64,000 nt of DNA, from assembly GCF_007475525.1 (NCBI RefSeq), contig NZ_CP037899.1:930001-994000 (forward strand), written 5' to 3'. Origin of the DNA: Methylacidiphilum kamchatkense Kam1 (GTDB lineage: Bacteria; Verrucomicrobiota; Verrucomicrobiia; Methylacidiphilales; Methylacidiphilaceae). Shown piece by piece: positions 31,781-40,957 of this stretch. The position numbers and the translations under genes are program-made. Within the stretch, counting starts at the first letter, position 1, and each line of letters opens with the position of its first letter. The notes under the pieces were generated by a model, which did no database searches, was not told the DNA's origin, and worked only from the letters and a program-made list of their open reading frames with translations.

Positions 31781-32089
31781 TTATTTTTGCAAGGTCTTGA
31801 ACATTCTATAAAAACTGCGTAAAGCTTGAAATCCCATCCGATGTTCAAGTCTTAATCTTTCAAACTGCTTAAGTAAAAACACTGCATCATCGTTAAAATA
31901 AAGCTTATCATGAACAGTTTCCCAAGGAGTAATTAAGCCAAGGTGTAGATACAAAGAAACAATTTCTAAATCTATGCCTGTTTCCTTGGACAAGGCTTCA
32001 AGAGAATAAAGTCTTAATTTTCCTTCACCCATTCCAGGAATGGAAAGGGAGAGAAGATTTTGGTCGTTTGTCTTTTCTTTAGGGTTCAT
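31781..32089 (-). CDS. CbpM-like chaperone modulator / MerR-type HTH protein
   Basis: A 102-residue protein with a MerR-like helix-turn-helix: YSLEALSKETGIDLEIVSLYLHLGLITPW, then LYFNDDAVFLLKQFERLRLEHRMGFQAL. It begins 6 bases after the stop of the CbpA/DnaJ-like gene. CbpM proteins are small MerR-like modulators that bind the J domain of CbpA, and their genes are found exactly here. A DNA-binding role cannot be excluded by sequence. Confidence 0.75.
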   Translation of the reverse strand: MNPKEKTNDQNLLSLSIPGMGEGKLRLYSLEALSKETGIDLEIVSLYLHLGLITPWETVHDKLYFNDDAVFLLKQFERLRLEHRMGFQALRSFYRMFKTLQK

Positions 32090-32095
32090 TTTCTC

Positions 32096-33034
32096 TTACA
32101 AGTGTTTCTTTTTGCTTAGTTGTTCCCAAAGTTTCTTTTCTTCATTGTTGACTGCTTGGGGTACGTTTATAGATATAACAGCGTAAAGATCTCCTCTTTT
32201 TTTCCCATCCAAGTAAGGGAGGCCAAGTCCTTTTAATCGAAGTTTGGTTCCAGATTTGCACCCCGCTGGTATTTTTAAATTAACTTTGCCTTCTAGTGTT
32301 GGAATCTGGACGGTAGCGCCTAATGCGGCATCCCATGGTGGGATTTCTAGATCATAATAAAGATCTTTGCCTTCTACCCTAAAAAAAGGATGTTTTGCAT
32401 ATTTAACTTTTAAAAAGAGATCTCCTGGTTTCCCATAAGCCGAAGGTTCTCCCAGTCCAGCTAGGCGGATCCTTTGCCCTTCCTCAATACCAACAGGAAT
32501 AGTTATTTGATAGGTATCTTTACGGCTCCCACCATCCATAGGACGAGTTACAGTGATTTGTCGCACCGATCCGTGAAGCACTTCGTCAAGGCTGACCAAG
32601 ATCTCAGCCGTTAAATCTCTCCCTTTTTGCTTCTTCAGAGATGTTTCTCCATTTTTATGGAACAAATTTGAAAACAATCCACCAGGTTCAGAAAAAAACA
32701 TCTCAAAAAAATCGCTAAATCCAGTGCCTCCAAAACTTGGTCCATACTCTCCTTGGTGTTCCCAACCTTTAGGATATGACCAGAAAGGAGGGACAAACTC
32801 TTCTTGGGTTCTATCCCAAGAAAGGAACATCTGATCATATTTTTTTCTTTTTTCTGGATCGCTCAGGACCTCATAAGCTTCGTTTATTTCTTTAAATTTC
32901 TCCTCTGCCTCTTTTTTGTCTTTAGCGACGTCCGGATGATAAATTCTGGCAAGGCGCCTGAAGGCAGCTCGGATCTCATCTTGAGTTGCGTTTTTGTCGA
33001 CTCCTAATGTTTCGTAATAATTTTTAAACTTCAT
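32096..33034 (-). CDS. cbpA: DnaJ-family co-chaperone (CbpA-type)
   Basis: A 312-residue J-protein. The J domain (residues 1-70) has [36 protein letters not shown], including the HPD tripeptide needed to stimulate DnaK. A G/F-like linker follows, and two C-terminal substrate-binding beta domains ([57 protein letters not shown]). The Cys-rich zinc region of DnaJ is absent, which identifies it as class B (CbpA). The CbpM-like gene follows directly. Confidence 0.92.
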   Translation of the reverse strand: MKFKNYYETLGVDKNATQDEIRAAFRRLARIYHPDVAKDKKEAEEKFKEINEAYEVLSDPEKRKKYDQMFLSWDRTQEEFVPPFWSYPKGWEHQGEYGPSFGGTGFSDFFEMFFSEPGGLFSNLFHKNGETSLKKQKGRDLTAEILVSLDEVLHGSVRQITVTRPMDGGSRKDTYQITIPVGIEEGQRIRLAGLGEPSAYGKPGDLFLKVKYAKHPFFRVEGKDLYYDLEIPPWDAALGATVQIPTLEGKVNLKIPAGCKSGTKLRLKGLGLPYLDGKKRGDLYAVISINVPQAVNNEEKKLWEQLSKKKHL

Positions 33035-33106
33035 AAATGGGATTTCAAAAATAATATGATCAGTTGGTTTTTAACAATGCATTAAAATATTAAACTTTAA
33101 TGTCAA

Positions 33107-34003
33107 ATGGATCAAATCGTCAATGATTGGCCCTTTATTGGGACGATATCCAGTGAATGTCTGAACCTGGATGCCACTTTAGGCTGTGGACAGACTTTCT
33201 CTTGGAAAAGATTAGATAAGGGGGGATGGATTGGACAAGCTGGGACAATTCCTTATGCAATTTTTCCAGCAAGCGATCAATTATCCATTTATAGTCCATT
33301 AGGATCATTGGATGAATTCCAAGAATATTTTCAAACCACATTCGATCTTGAAAAAGTTTTTAACAGTTTTCCTTCCGATGATTCTATCTTAAACCAAGCA
33401 AGGCTTTTTTCTCAAAAACTGAGGATTTTAAAACAGGATCCTTGGGAAACTATCCTTAGCTTTCTTTGTTCGTCCGCCAAGCCTATCATTCAAATTCGTA
33501 AAATCACCCAATTGTTAAGGCGATTTTATGGAAAAGAGGTCTTGCCAGGATTTTTTTCTTTTCCTTCCCCTGAAGATATTTTAACCAAAGGACCTTCTCT
33601 TTTAGAACAATGTAAACTTGGATTTCGATCCGACTATGTATGGAAAGTGGCTTCCATTTTTGCAAAAGAGAATAAAAAATTTTTATCAATGCTAGCAACT
33701 GCCTCAACAGACACTATTCGACAAACCCTTTTGGAACTACCAGGAATTGGGAGGAAGATAGCTGATTGTGTTCTGCTTTTTGGATACGCTAGAATGGAAG
33801 TCTTTCCTATTGATAGATGGATGGAAAGAGTATTGCAAACCTTTTATTTCAATCTTCTTGAGAAAAGAAAAATATCGAAAAAGGAGCTTCTGAGCTTTTC
33901 TTCTAGCTATTTTGGTCCTTTTGCAGGATACGCCCAACAGTATCTTTTTTATTGGTCTCGCTCCGTTTTCTGGAAAAAGGGGGGGCTTTGGGAATATCAA
34001 TAA
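33107..34003 (+). CDS. ogg: OGG1-type 8-oxoguanine DNA glycosylase
   Basis: A 298-residue HhH-GPD base-excision repair glycosylase. The N-terminal OGG domain reads LDATLGCGQTFSWKRLDKGGWIG, the core carries WETILSFLCSSAKPIIQIRKITQLLR, and the helix-hairpin-helix GPD block is LLELPGIGRKIADCVLLFGYARMEVFPIDRWMERVLQ. Lys in GIGRKIADC and Asp in FPIDRW match the catalytic Lys249 and Asp268 of human OGG1. The arrangement is closer to the OGG1 (type 1, eukaryote-like) group than to MutY/Nth, as there is no 4Fe-4S cysteine cluster. Divergent from the CbpA gene. Confidence 0.9.
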   Translation: MDQIVNDWPFIGTISSECLNLDATLGCGQTFSWKRLDKGGWIGQAGTIPYAIFPASDQLSIYSPLGSLDEFQEYFQTTFDLEKVFNSFPSDDSILNQARLFSQKLRILKQDPWETILSFLCSSAKPIIQIRKITQLLRRFYGKEVLPGFFSFPSPEDILTKGPSLLEQCKLGFRSDYVWKVASIFAKENKKFLSMLATASTDTIRQTLLELPGIGRKIADCVLLFGYARMEVFPIDRWMERVLQTFYFNLLEKRKISKKELLSFSSSYFGPFAGYAQQYLFYWSRSVFWKKGGLWEYQ

Positions 34004-34063
34004 AGAGTCAACTAAAGAGGCTGATTTTTTTTCTTCGGAGGGTTGAAAAACCTGTTTGTTATT

Positions 34064-35461
34064 CTAACCATCTGTTTTTTGTGCTCTCATCGCTTTTAAG
34101 AAATTGGTTCCTAAGTTCCACAAGGGCCCAGGGAATTTTTTTAATTCTTCAAGAACCGATTCCAAGGAAGTGATAAAATAGTTGATTTCTTCATCTCCTA
34201 TGATCAAAGGAGGAAGGCATTTGACAATGTCCAGATTGTTTGCTGCAACTTGACTCAATATTCTATGTTCAGACATGAGGGTAGAAACAATTAATTGAGG
34301 GAAAAGCCCTTTGTCCATTGAATGAATGGTCTTCCATGCCATTTTTCCAGTGATGGACTTGGGTTCACCAAATTCAATGGCAATCATAAGCCCTTTGACC
34401 CGTACTTCTTTAATCCAATCATATTTTTTTTGGAGACCAATCAAAGCCGTTTCAATCTTTTCTCCACAGTTTTTGGAGTTCTCAATTAAGTTGTTTTCCT
34501 CTAGTATGGATAAGGTAGCAAGCCCACAAGCACAGGCGAGATTATTCCTCCCAAACGTTGAGGAATGAACGATACATCTATCGAGCCGATTAAAGACTTT
34601 TTGATAGATTTCTCTTCGGGTAGCTATAGCTCCACAAGGCACATAGCCACCACTTAAAGCTTTTGCAAGCGTCACAATGTCTGGCTCAAGATTCCAATGT
34701 TCAAATCCAAACCATTTTCCCGTTCTCCCTAAACCTGTTTGAACTTCATCACTAATCAGCAAAGTGCCATATTTTCTACATAATTTTTGAGCTTCCTCAA
34801 AGTAATTATCTCTTGGAAAATAAATTCCTTTTCCTTGGACAGGTTCGAAAAGAAAAGCAGCCACATCTCCCTTTTTTAGCTCATGTTCTAGACCATTTAA
34901 ATCTCCCATAACGACATGTTCACAGCCGGGTAAAAAAGGACCGAATCCTTCATGAAAATAGGGATTTGCTGAGACGGATAGAGAACCCATACTTAGTCCA
35001 TGAAAAGAGTTGGTAAGAGAAAGGATTCGAGGCCGTCTTGTTGCAGCTCTAGCAAATTTTATAGCCCCTTCTACAGCTTCTGTCCCACTATTACATATAA
35101 AGATGGCATTCAGATGAGAGGCTCCACAGGCCTCAAATCGTTTTACAAGGGCTTCAGCAAGGAGACCACTCAAGAGAGCTGAATCCATCTGGACCATATT
35201 CGGCAAATCCAAATCGAGTACCTCTTCGATCACTTTTTTTACTTTTGGATTGTTTCTGCCAACAGCAAAAACGCCAAAACCTCCAAGAAAATCCAGATAT
35301 CTGTTGCCTTCTTTATCAAACAGATAAGCACCTTGTGCTCTGGTATAAATTTTATCAAACCCAATGATCCTTTGAACCTGAACGAGCGTTCTATTGATAT
35401 ATTGATAATGAAGTGAATAATTTTCACCCATTCGAGATTCTATAATTTTTTTAATGTCCAT
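34064..35461 (-). CDS. Class III (PLP) aminotransferase
   Basis: A 465-residue PLP enzyme of the acetylornithine/ornithine/putrescine aminotransferase superfamily. Motifs: YLFDKEGNRYLDFLGGFGVFAVGRNNP, CNSGTEAVEGAIKFARAATRR, SFHGLSMGSLSVSA, LLISDEVQTGLGRTGKWFGFEHW, and LAKALSGGYVPCGAI with the PLP lysine. The N-terminal region before residue 30 is longer than in acetylornithine aminotransferase. Members of this size include hopanoid HpnO-type enzymes and putrescine aminotransferases; the substrate cannot be decided here. Confidence 0.88.
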   Translation of the reverse strand: MDIKKIIESRMGENYSLHYQYINRTLVQVQRIIGFDKIYTRAQGAYLFDKEGNRYLDFLGGFGVFAVGRNNPKVKKVIEEVLDLDLPNMVQMDSALLSGLLAEALVKRFEACGASHLNAIFICNSGTEAVEGAIKFARAATRRPRILSLTNSFHGLSMGSLSVSANPYFHEGFGPFLPGCEHVVMGDLNGLEHELKKGDVAAFLFEPVQGKGIYFPRDNYFEEAQKLCRKYGTLLISDEVQTGLGRTGKWFGFEHWNLEPDIVTLAKALSGGYVPCGAIATRREIYQKVFNRLDRCIVHSSTFGRNNLACACGLATLSILEENNLIENSKNCGEKIETALIGLQKKYDWIKEVRVKGLMIAIEFGEPKSITGKMAWKTIHSMDKGLFPQLIVSTLMSEHRILSQVAANNLDIVKCLPPLIIGDEEINYFITSLESVLEELKKFPGPLWNLGTNFLKAMRAQKTDG

Positions 35462-35561
35462 CAGCTTTTCCCTGTTTTAAAATCTTATTTTTTCTAATAA
35501 TGCTTGTTGGTAAGAATAAAAAGACAATTTTTATTTTATCTAATAAACAGGAAAAGAATTT

Positions 35562-36197
35562 TTAATCTTTCACTTTGAAAAAAGGATTTGTTTCTTTTTC
35601 TTTCTGAATGGTTGTTGACGGGCCATGCCCAGGATAGACAACGGTTTGAGGAGGCAAAGAAAAAAGATAGTTTTTAATTCCTTCCAGAAGGGCCGAGAAA
35701 TTTCCATTTGGAAGATCTGTTCTCCCTATAGAACCAGCAAAAAGAATATCCCCACAAAAGACAGCATGCATCCTTGGAACATAAAAAGCAACACTCCCTG
35801 GACTATGTCCTGGAATATGAAAAAGGATAAATTCTACTCCATTGCATCCCCAATGCACACTGCCGCCTGCAAGTACAGGTAAAGCAATGATTTCTTCTGG
35901 AGGGGCTATGGCTCCTTTGATACCCATATAGGCAACACCTCCGGAATTTTGGACTAAATTATAATCGGAAGGATGAACATAGACAGTGCAGTGAAAAGAT
36001 TTTTCGATTAAACGAGCTTCCCATATGTGATCAAAATGTCCATGGGTAAGAAGAAGACTATCTACTTCAATTTTCTTCTGCTTAAGAAATGAAGTGATGC
36101 CCTGCGGAGCATCAATACAAATATAACCATGCTTTCCAGAGATGAGATACGCATTGGTTTGGAGTTCTCCTCCTGTATAAATAATTGGGTCTTTCAT
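35562..36197 (-). CDS. MBL-fold metallo-hydrolase
   Basis: A 211-residue metallo-beta-lactamase-fold hydrolase of the glyoxalase-II/YcbL-like type. The metal-ligand motif THGHFDHIWEA (HxHxDH) is present, with HIPGHSPGSVAFYVP, FCGDILFAGSIGRTDLPNGN and VYPGHGPST completing the binuclear site. I start at the ATG at 36197; the reading frame runs five codons further to a TTG. The start sits next to an exact 16-base tandem duplication that also spans the stop of the GH1 gene. The preceding GH1 gene is on the same strand, 18 bases away. Confidence 0.88.
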   Translation of the reverse strand: MKDPIIYTGGELQTNAYLISGKHGYICIDAPQGITSFLKQKKIEVDSLLLTHGHFDHIWEARLIEKSFHCTVYVHPSDYNLVQNSGGVAYMGIKGAIAPPEEIIALPVLAGGSVHWGCNGVEFILFHIPGHSPGSVAFYVPRMHAVFCGDILFAGSIGRTDLPNGNFSALLEGIKNYLFSLPPQTVVYPGHGPSTTIQKEKETNPFFKVKD

Positions 36198-36227
36198 AAC
36201 TATTTTTTCCAATAACTATTTTTTCCA
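36196..36227. repeat. 16-base exact tandem duplication
   Basis: ATAACTATTTTTTCCA occurs twice in a row (36196-36211 and 36212-36227). On the minus strand one copy contains the last codons and stop of the GH1 gene, and the other contains the Shine-Dalgarno-like GGAAAAAA and leads into the MBL-fold gene start. It looks like a recent slippage duplication. Confidence 0.9.
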
Positions 36228-37841
36228 ACTGATCCTGTTAATCCTGGCCTTTTGAACCTCTTCAGCATAAATTTTTGCCGGATTTTCTCCAAAAACATCA
36301 ATTTCTTTCCTATAGAGTCCGTTTTGGAAATCTACAGAATACAAGCCGAATCGGGGTGAAAAAGAGCCCCATTCGTAGTTGTCAACCAAAGACCAATAAA
36401 GATAGCCAAAAAGCGGTGCTCCTTCTTCTCGAAGTTTGTTTACGATGCGGACGTGCGCTCGAATATAATGACTTCTTAATACAGAATCTCTTCTTTTTTC
36501 CATCATCCCTGAAGGAGTATAGCGGTAAGCTAGCCCATTTTCAGAAATCAATAAAGGTAATTGATAATGAGTAAGTTGATGGGTAACAAAGGCCAATCCT
36601 TCAGGAAGCATTCTCCAATCCCACCATTTACTTGTAAAAGCTTCCATCATCCATTCATGGAAAGTTTTATTGCGTTTTGGTAATTCGTCATTCCATCTTG
36701 GCCATCGTAAGGCGTGTTCGACAAAAGGATCATAGTAGTCAAATGCTATGAAATCAAAAGGCCTTTGTTTGGAAGCATAAATAACTTCAAGTAGTTCTTT
36801 CCAAGCGCTTTCGAACGAACAGGCATAAGCGAGAAAATGTTGCGCTTTTTTGAGAAGAAAACCTAAGGCTTTTCGAGCAAGAGATATAGAGCTAAATCGT
36901 GCTTTATCGAAGGCTGAATCTAACTGTCTTGCTCTATCCCAAAGATAGGAGAAAAGTTTTTGTTTTTTGATACCAAAATAGTTAGCGTGCAGAAGATCTA
37001 ACCAGGCTAAATCCAGCCAATAGAGGTTACTGGAATAGTTGTTGAAACTGACATAGGGTTTTAAGCCATGGGACTTATACAGAGAGTGAATCAGAAAATA
37101 AGCTCTGGAATGGGCTTCGAGTAGATGGATTAAACAGGTGGTGGCTGCATGAATTCCCCGGTTTGCCCCGGAAGGAAAATATCCGTACAGATAATGACAG
37201 GTCGCGAGCATATTAGGTTCGTTGACGGTAAGGAAAAATCTTGGAGGTTCACAATGAAAATCTTTCGGCAGATGTTCCAACAGATATTTTATAGTATACT
37301 CCACATAACGTAAGTAATGATTGATAGTGGATCGATGAATCCATGCATCAAGTCCTAACCAAGCAGGATGGGTAAAATGATGAAGGGTAACCACTGGTTC
37401 CAAACCAAGAGCTCTGCAATAGGCAAGGATTTCAGAGTATCTAGCCAGAACAGTTGGATCAAAGGGAGGGGGCTCTAAAAAGGAAGGATTCTCAGGATGA
37501 GGTAAATCATAGACTGGTTGTATCCGACTCCAACTTATTCCAAGCCTAAAGGCATTAAGACCAAGGGCTTTTGCTCTTTTTAAATCCTCTTCCGCCAGAT
37601 TCCAAAAATTACAACTTTTCCCAGAAGGTTCGACCTGATTATCCCGTTCTGCCCATGCCCAATTATTGAGCGGTTCGCCTTCTCCATTCATTCCTCCTTC
37701 GTGTTGATAGGGGGAGGTAGCCACGCCCCATAAAAATTCATGATGGGGCCATTCAAAGGATACATTTTTTTCATTTTCTCTGGAGGGGTGTTTGGAGGCG
37801 ACGGGTCTCTTAACCATAACGATCTCCTTTGTATTGACCAA
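36216..37841 (-). CDS. Family 1 glycoside hydrolase (beta-glucosidase-like)
   Basis: A 541-residue GH1 enzyme. The N-terminal family block is FLWGVATSPYQHEGGMNGEGEPLNNWAWAE, the acid/base Glu lies in LTVNEPNMLATCHYLYGYFPSG, and the nucleophile Glu in LLISENGLAYRY. GYLYWSLVDNYEWGSFSPRFGLYSVDF closes the active site. The barrel has an insertion (around residues 290-360) unlike compact beta-glucosidases. It directly follows the glycolipid synthase gene, so a role in glycolipid or sugar turnover is possible but unproven. An internal ATG (Met9) is an alternative start. Confidence 0.9.
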   Translation of the reverse strand: MVNTKEIVMVKRPVASKHPSRENEKNVSFEWPHHEFLWGVATSPYQHEGGMNGEGEPLNNWAWAERDNQVEPSGKSCNFWNLAEEDLKRAKALGLNAFRLGISWSRIQPVYDLPHPENPSFLEPPPFDPTVLARYSEILAYCRALGLEPVVTLHHFTHPAWLGLDAWIHRSTINHYLRYVEYTIKYLLEHLPKDFHCEPPRFFLTVNEPNMLATCHYLYGYFPSGANRGIHAATTCLIHLLEAHSRAYFLIHSLYKSHGLKPYVSFNNYSSNLYWLDLAWLDLLHANYFGIKKQKLFSYLWDRARQLDSAFDKARFSSISLARKALGFLLKKAQHFLAYACSFESAWKELLEVIYASKQRPFDFIAFDYYDPFVEHALRWPRWNDELPKRNKTFHEWMMEAFTSKWWDWRMLPEGLAFVTHQLTHYQLPLLISENGLAYRYTPSGMMEKRRDSVLRSHYIRAHVRIVNKLREEGAPLFGYLYWSLVDNYEWGSFSPRFGLYSVDFQNGLYRKEIDVFGENPAKIYAEEVQKARINRISWKK

Positions 37842-37904
37842 ACAATTCTCAATAAAATAAATTAAAATATTCGGTTTTTAATTGGTCGAATAAATGGAAA
37901 AGCG

Positions 37905-39085
37905 TCATGCGTGTTCTTTTTGTCCTGGTGACAAGCAAACTGGTTCAGGGGGATTAAGCTCGTCTTCCAACAAAATTTTGACAATCTTGTAGGCAGCCTT
38001 AGGGGTACTGTGTTTAAAAGCATTTTTTCTCATTTGTTGCAATTTTTGGGGATGGGAAAGAAGATAACTTACTTTATAGGCTAATGTTGTAAATTCATTG
38101 CATTTTATTGCAACTCCTTTTTCTAACAGATAATCGCTATTAAATTCTTCTTGACCGGGTATTGGAGAAATAATAATCATTGGCAAGCCCATGGCCATAG
38201 CTTCTGAAGCGGTCAATCCGCCTGGCTTGCCAATGAAAAGATCAGCCGCATCCATCAGTTTATGCATTGAATCTGTAAAACCATATATTCTAATAGTATG
38301 ATTGGAAAGCTTTGAGGCTTTTGTTCGGATCTTTTCCTCCATTTGTGGGTTTTTTCCGCAGACCACAACGATCTGTATCGGCATTTGCAACGTTTCTAGA
38401 GATTCGAGGATGGCCTCAGCAGGACTCACTCCAAGGGCTCCAGCTGAAATCAAAATTACAGGAAGCTCCGGATCAAAGCCAAGGCTTTTTTTCGGCTCAA
38501 TCTTGCTTGGAGAAGGTTTGAATATGGGATCAATCGGAATACCACTGAAAATGATTCTTTCTTTGGGAATGCCGAGATTGATCAGATGGATTTTGCTTTC
38601 TTCATTGGCAACAAAATACCTGTGGAAAACTCGACAAAGCCACATTGCATGGCAATGAAAATCCGTCACAACGATCGATAGCCGACAATCTATTTTTTTT
38701 GAGAAATCAAATAGGAAATGATCTCAGCGGGCAGAAAATGAGTACAAACGGTCACTTGAGGCCGGTACCTAGAAATAAAATCGATAAGTGGTTTGGTATT
38801 TAACCGATCGAGCATGAGTCTCATTTTATCGGTTTTCCAAGGCTCGTCGGTTGTTCGATACCACCAACCGAGAAAAGAAGGAGCTCTTTCAACTAGCTGG
38901 ATATAAAGTTTTGAGTAAAAGTCTCTGAAGATTTTGTTGGTAAATTTTAAAGCATCTACGCAAATCACTTGTCCTACTCTTGGATCTTCAAGAAAAGCCT
39001 TTTCCAATGCTTCCGCAGCACGAACGTGTCCAGTGCCGGCACTTGTTGATAGGATTAAAACTCGTATTGATTCTAAATTTTTCAC
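37905..39085 (-). CDS. Diacylglycerol glycosyltransferase (MGDG synthase/UgtP family), frameshifted at A8 tract
   Basis: GT28 enzyme that puts sugar on diacylglycerol to form a membrane glycolipid. The first part (from 39085) has ILSTSAGTGHVRAAEALEKAF and TVCTHFLPAEIISYLISQKK, then a TAG at 38690-38692. In the -1 frame it continues IDCRLSIVVTDFHCHAMW, matching the family motif TDF..H.MW. It then runs on to RYFVANEESKIHLINLGIPKERIIFSGIPID and the UDP-binding FIGKPGGLTASEAMAMGLPMI. The join is an A8 tract (T8 at 38693-38700) reading C-AA-AAA-AAA-TAG, a perfect A-AAA-AAA slippery heptamer. Full length would be about 390 residues. Downstream GH1 gene is 63 bases away. Confidence 0.88.
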
Positions 39086-39107
39086 TTATCTTTTGGATTA
39101 AAAGAAA

Positions 39108-39614
39108 CTATTTTTTCTGTTGCTGCTCTTGTGGTTGACTGTTTCTTAGGAGAATCACGCGGCTGTGTCCATCCACAAACATCTGATTGGTGTTTCGAAA
39201 TATTGTAATCACATTGCCTGTCACATGGTCTTTATTTTCTTCAATCACTTCGGGATTGCCCGTTAATATTAACTTATCTTCTGGAACAATATATTCCATT
39301 TGAGATGCTTTGGCAGTCCTTTTTTCTTGTACGAGCACTGCATCTCCTTTGGCAATAAGTCTTTTGATTTCAGAACCACTTTCATCAAAGTAAACGGTCA
39401 TTTCATTCGATCGCATTTTAAAATTGTTCGCTATGGTGATGACATTGCCACTAAAAAATCCTTGATGATTGTTTTGATCCATTCGGAAAGTATTCGATGT
39501 GACGACTGTAGCATCAGGGTTGGAAAGCAGTTCTGGTGGGTTTTCTTCTGGAAATTGACCAAAAACATTCAATCGGAGAAAGAAAAAAAGGAGTAATAAC
39601 AAAAAGGGTTTCAT
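39108..39614 (-). CDS. lptA: LptA/OstA-type LPS transport protein
   Basis: Periplasmic beta-jellyroll protein that shuttles LPS between LptC and the outer-membrane LptD. The ATG at 39614 (MKPFLLLLLFFFLRLNVFGQ) gives a signal peptide; the long frame from 39767 is rejected because it overlaps the LptC-like gene. The OstA-like repeats are visible: VVTSNTFRMDQNNHQGFFSGNVITI and FKMRSNEMTVYFDES...IAKGDAVLVQEKRTAKASQMEYIVPEDKLILTGNPEV. It lies between the LptC-like gene and the glycolipid synthase. The 168-residue product is about the size of E. coli LptA. Confidence 0.85.
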   Translation of the reverse strand: MKPFLLLLLFFFLRLNVFGQFPEENPPELLSNPDATVVTSNTFRMDQNNHQGFFSGNVITIANNFKMRSNEMTVYFDESGSEIKRLIAKGDAVLVQEKRTAKASQMEYIVPEDKLILTGNPEVIEENKDHVTGNVITIFRNTNQMFVDGHSRVILLRNSQPQEQQQKK

Positions 39615-39627
39615 CGCTCTATGGAAT

Positions 39628-40158
39628 TTATGGTTTTGTTTCAAGGTTTCCACGAAGAGGCAGTGCCCCGGTTCGAAGCGAGGGGGTTGGTGCATGGCTA
39701 GGAGAAGAAGGCTCTTTTTTTTGATTCGATTTTCCAAGGGGTAGTTTATAAAGAACCATACGGACATTTTCCCGAAAAATTCCTTTTCTGTTATCGATTT
39801 CCCAATCCATGATGTTAGAGGTAAGCTTTAAATCTTTTCTTTCAATTTCAGCTCCATTCTTGGTGGAAAGCCTATTGTCCAATTTCCAAAAGTCGCATCG
39901 AGGAGAGAGGATAGTAGTAGTGACTCGATCGTTATCGAAAAGTTCGATTTTCATTTTCCGTATTTCTATTCTATTTACGCTCACTGCAACTGCTTCTTCT
40001 CCATGTATGGTTGCTTGTAGTTTTCCTTCTGCATTTCTCTGGGGTAAAATGAAATTTTTTATCACTGCTCCTAAAGGTAATGAGGGAGAGTCGGCAAAAA
40101 GACCATCCTCTAGAACAAATAGAAAAACAAAAAGAAAAACATTAAGGAACGGCTTCAT
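39628..40158 (-). CDS. LptC-like LPS export protein
   Basis: A 176-residue protein with an N-terminal signal or anchor helix and a beta-rich domain: IKNFILPQRNAEGKLQATIHGEEAVAVSVNRIEIRKMKIELFDND...ILSPRCDFWKLDNRLSTKNGAEI. This pattern is that of LptC/OstA-family jellyroll proteins. It overlaps the end of kdsA by 17 bases and is followed by the LptA-like gene after 13 bases. The C-terminal 30 residues (KSNQKKEPSSPSHAPTPS...) are low-complexity. LptC is usually a poorly conserved membrane-anchored protein, so the call rests partly on position. Confidence 0.72.
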   Translation of the reverse strand: MKPFLNVFLFVFLFVLEDGLFADSPSLPLGAVIKNFILPQRNAEGKLQATIHGEEAVAVSVNRIEIRKMKIELFDNDRVTTTILSPRCDFWKLDNRLSTKNGAEIERKDLKLTSNIMDWEIDNRKGIFRENVRMVLYKLPLGKSNQKKEPSSPSHAPTPSLRTGALPLRGNLETKP

Positions 40159-40930
40159 GGATTTTTAAAAGGCATTCAAGCATTTGATCCACTTTGCCCA
40201 GTGGGATCATTGTCGAGGCATCTGACATGGCTTTTTCTGGATAAGGATGCGTTTCAAAAAAAAGTCCGTCAATGCCAATAGACACAGCGGCCCTGGCTAA
40301 AGGGAAAGCCATGGCTTCTTCCCCTCCTGTCTGCTTACCAAGTGCTGAAGGTCGTTGAACTGAATGTGTGGCATCAAAGATAACCTTATGTTTTCTAGAC
40401 CGCATGCGAACAATCCCTCGCATATCGACAATAAGATCATGATAGCCAAAGCAGCTGCCCCTTTCTGTAAAAAAGAAATTTTTGCAGCCGGCCCATTGGA
40501 GCTTTTCAGCTATAAGATCAACGTCATCAGGAGCTAAAAATTGTCCCTTTTTTACATTGACAATTTTTCCGCTTTCTCCGCAAGCCAAGATTAAATCGGT
40601 TTGCCTGCATAAATAGGCAGGTACTTGAAGGATGTCAACAATTTGAGCTACTGGTTTTACTTGATCTGGAAGATGCACATCAGTCGTGAGGGCACAGCCC
40701 GTTTTTTCTTTGATTTTTGATAACATGTTTAACCCTTTTGTCAGGCCTGGGCCACGAAAAGAATTAATGGAGGAGCGGTTTGCTTTGTCAAAGGAAGACT
40801 TAAAATAAAAAGGAAGCTGGTATTTAGTTGTAATTTTTTTTAGTTCAAGGGCAGTATCTATAAGAAGTTCCATCGATTCGATCACGCAGGGACCGGCAAT
40901 GACAATAAAAGGCTCTTTTTTTGTATTCAT
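40142..40930 (-). CDS. kdsA: 3-deoxy-8-phosphooctulonate synthase (Kdo-8-P synthase)
   Basis: Condenses phosphoenolpyruvate with arabinose 5-phosphate to Kdo-8-phosphate for the LPS inner core. At 262 residues it carries VIAGPCVIESMELL, FKSSFDKANRSSINSFRGPGL, TDVHLPDQVKPVA, VDILQVPAYLCRQTDLILA, GSCFGYHDLIVDMRGI, and VIFDATHSVQRPSALG. The Cys/His metal-site pattern of class II enzymes seems present (PCVIE Cys). It follows pyrG (27 bases) and overlaps the LptC-like gene. Confidence 0.94.
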   Translation of the reverse strand: MNTKKEPFIVIAGPCVIESMELLIDTALELKKITTKYQLPFYFKSSFDKANRSSINSFRGPGLTKGLNMLSKIKEKTGCALTTDVHLPDQVKPVAQIVDILQVPAYLCRQTDLILACGESGKIVNVKKGQFLAPDDVDLIAEKLQWAGCKNFFFTERGSCFGYHDLIVDMRGIVRMRSRKHKVIFDATHSVQRPSALGKQTGGEEAMAFPLARAAVSIGIDGLFFETHPYPEKAMSDASTMIPLGKVDQMLECLLKIHEAVP

Positions 40931-40957
40931 GACAGTTCCTATAAAAGGAATATTACT

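Noticed and set aside
39615-39767. Longer start of the LptA-like frame at 39767
   Set aside because: It overlaps the LptC-like gene and lacks a signal peptide, while the ATG at 39614 gives one.
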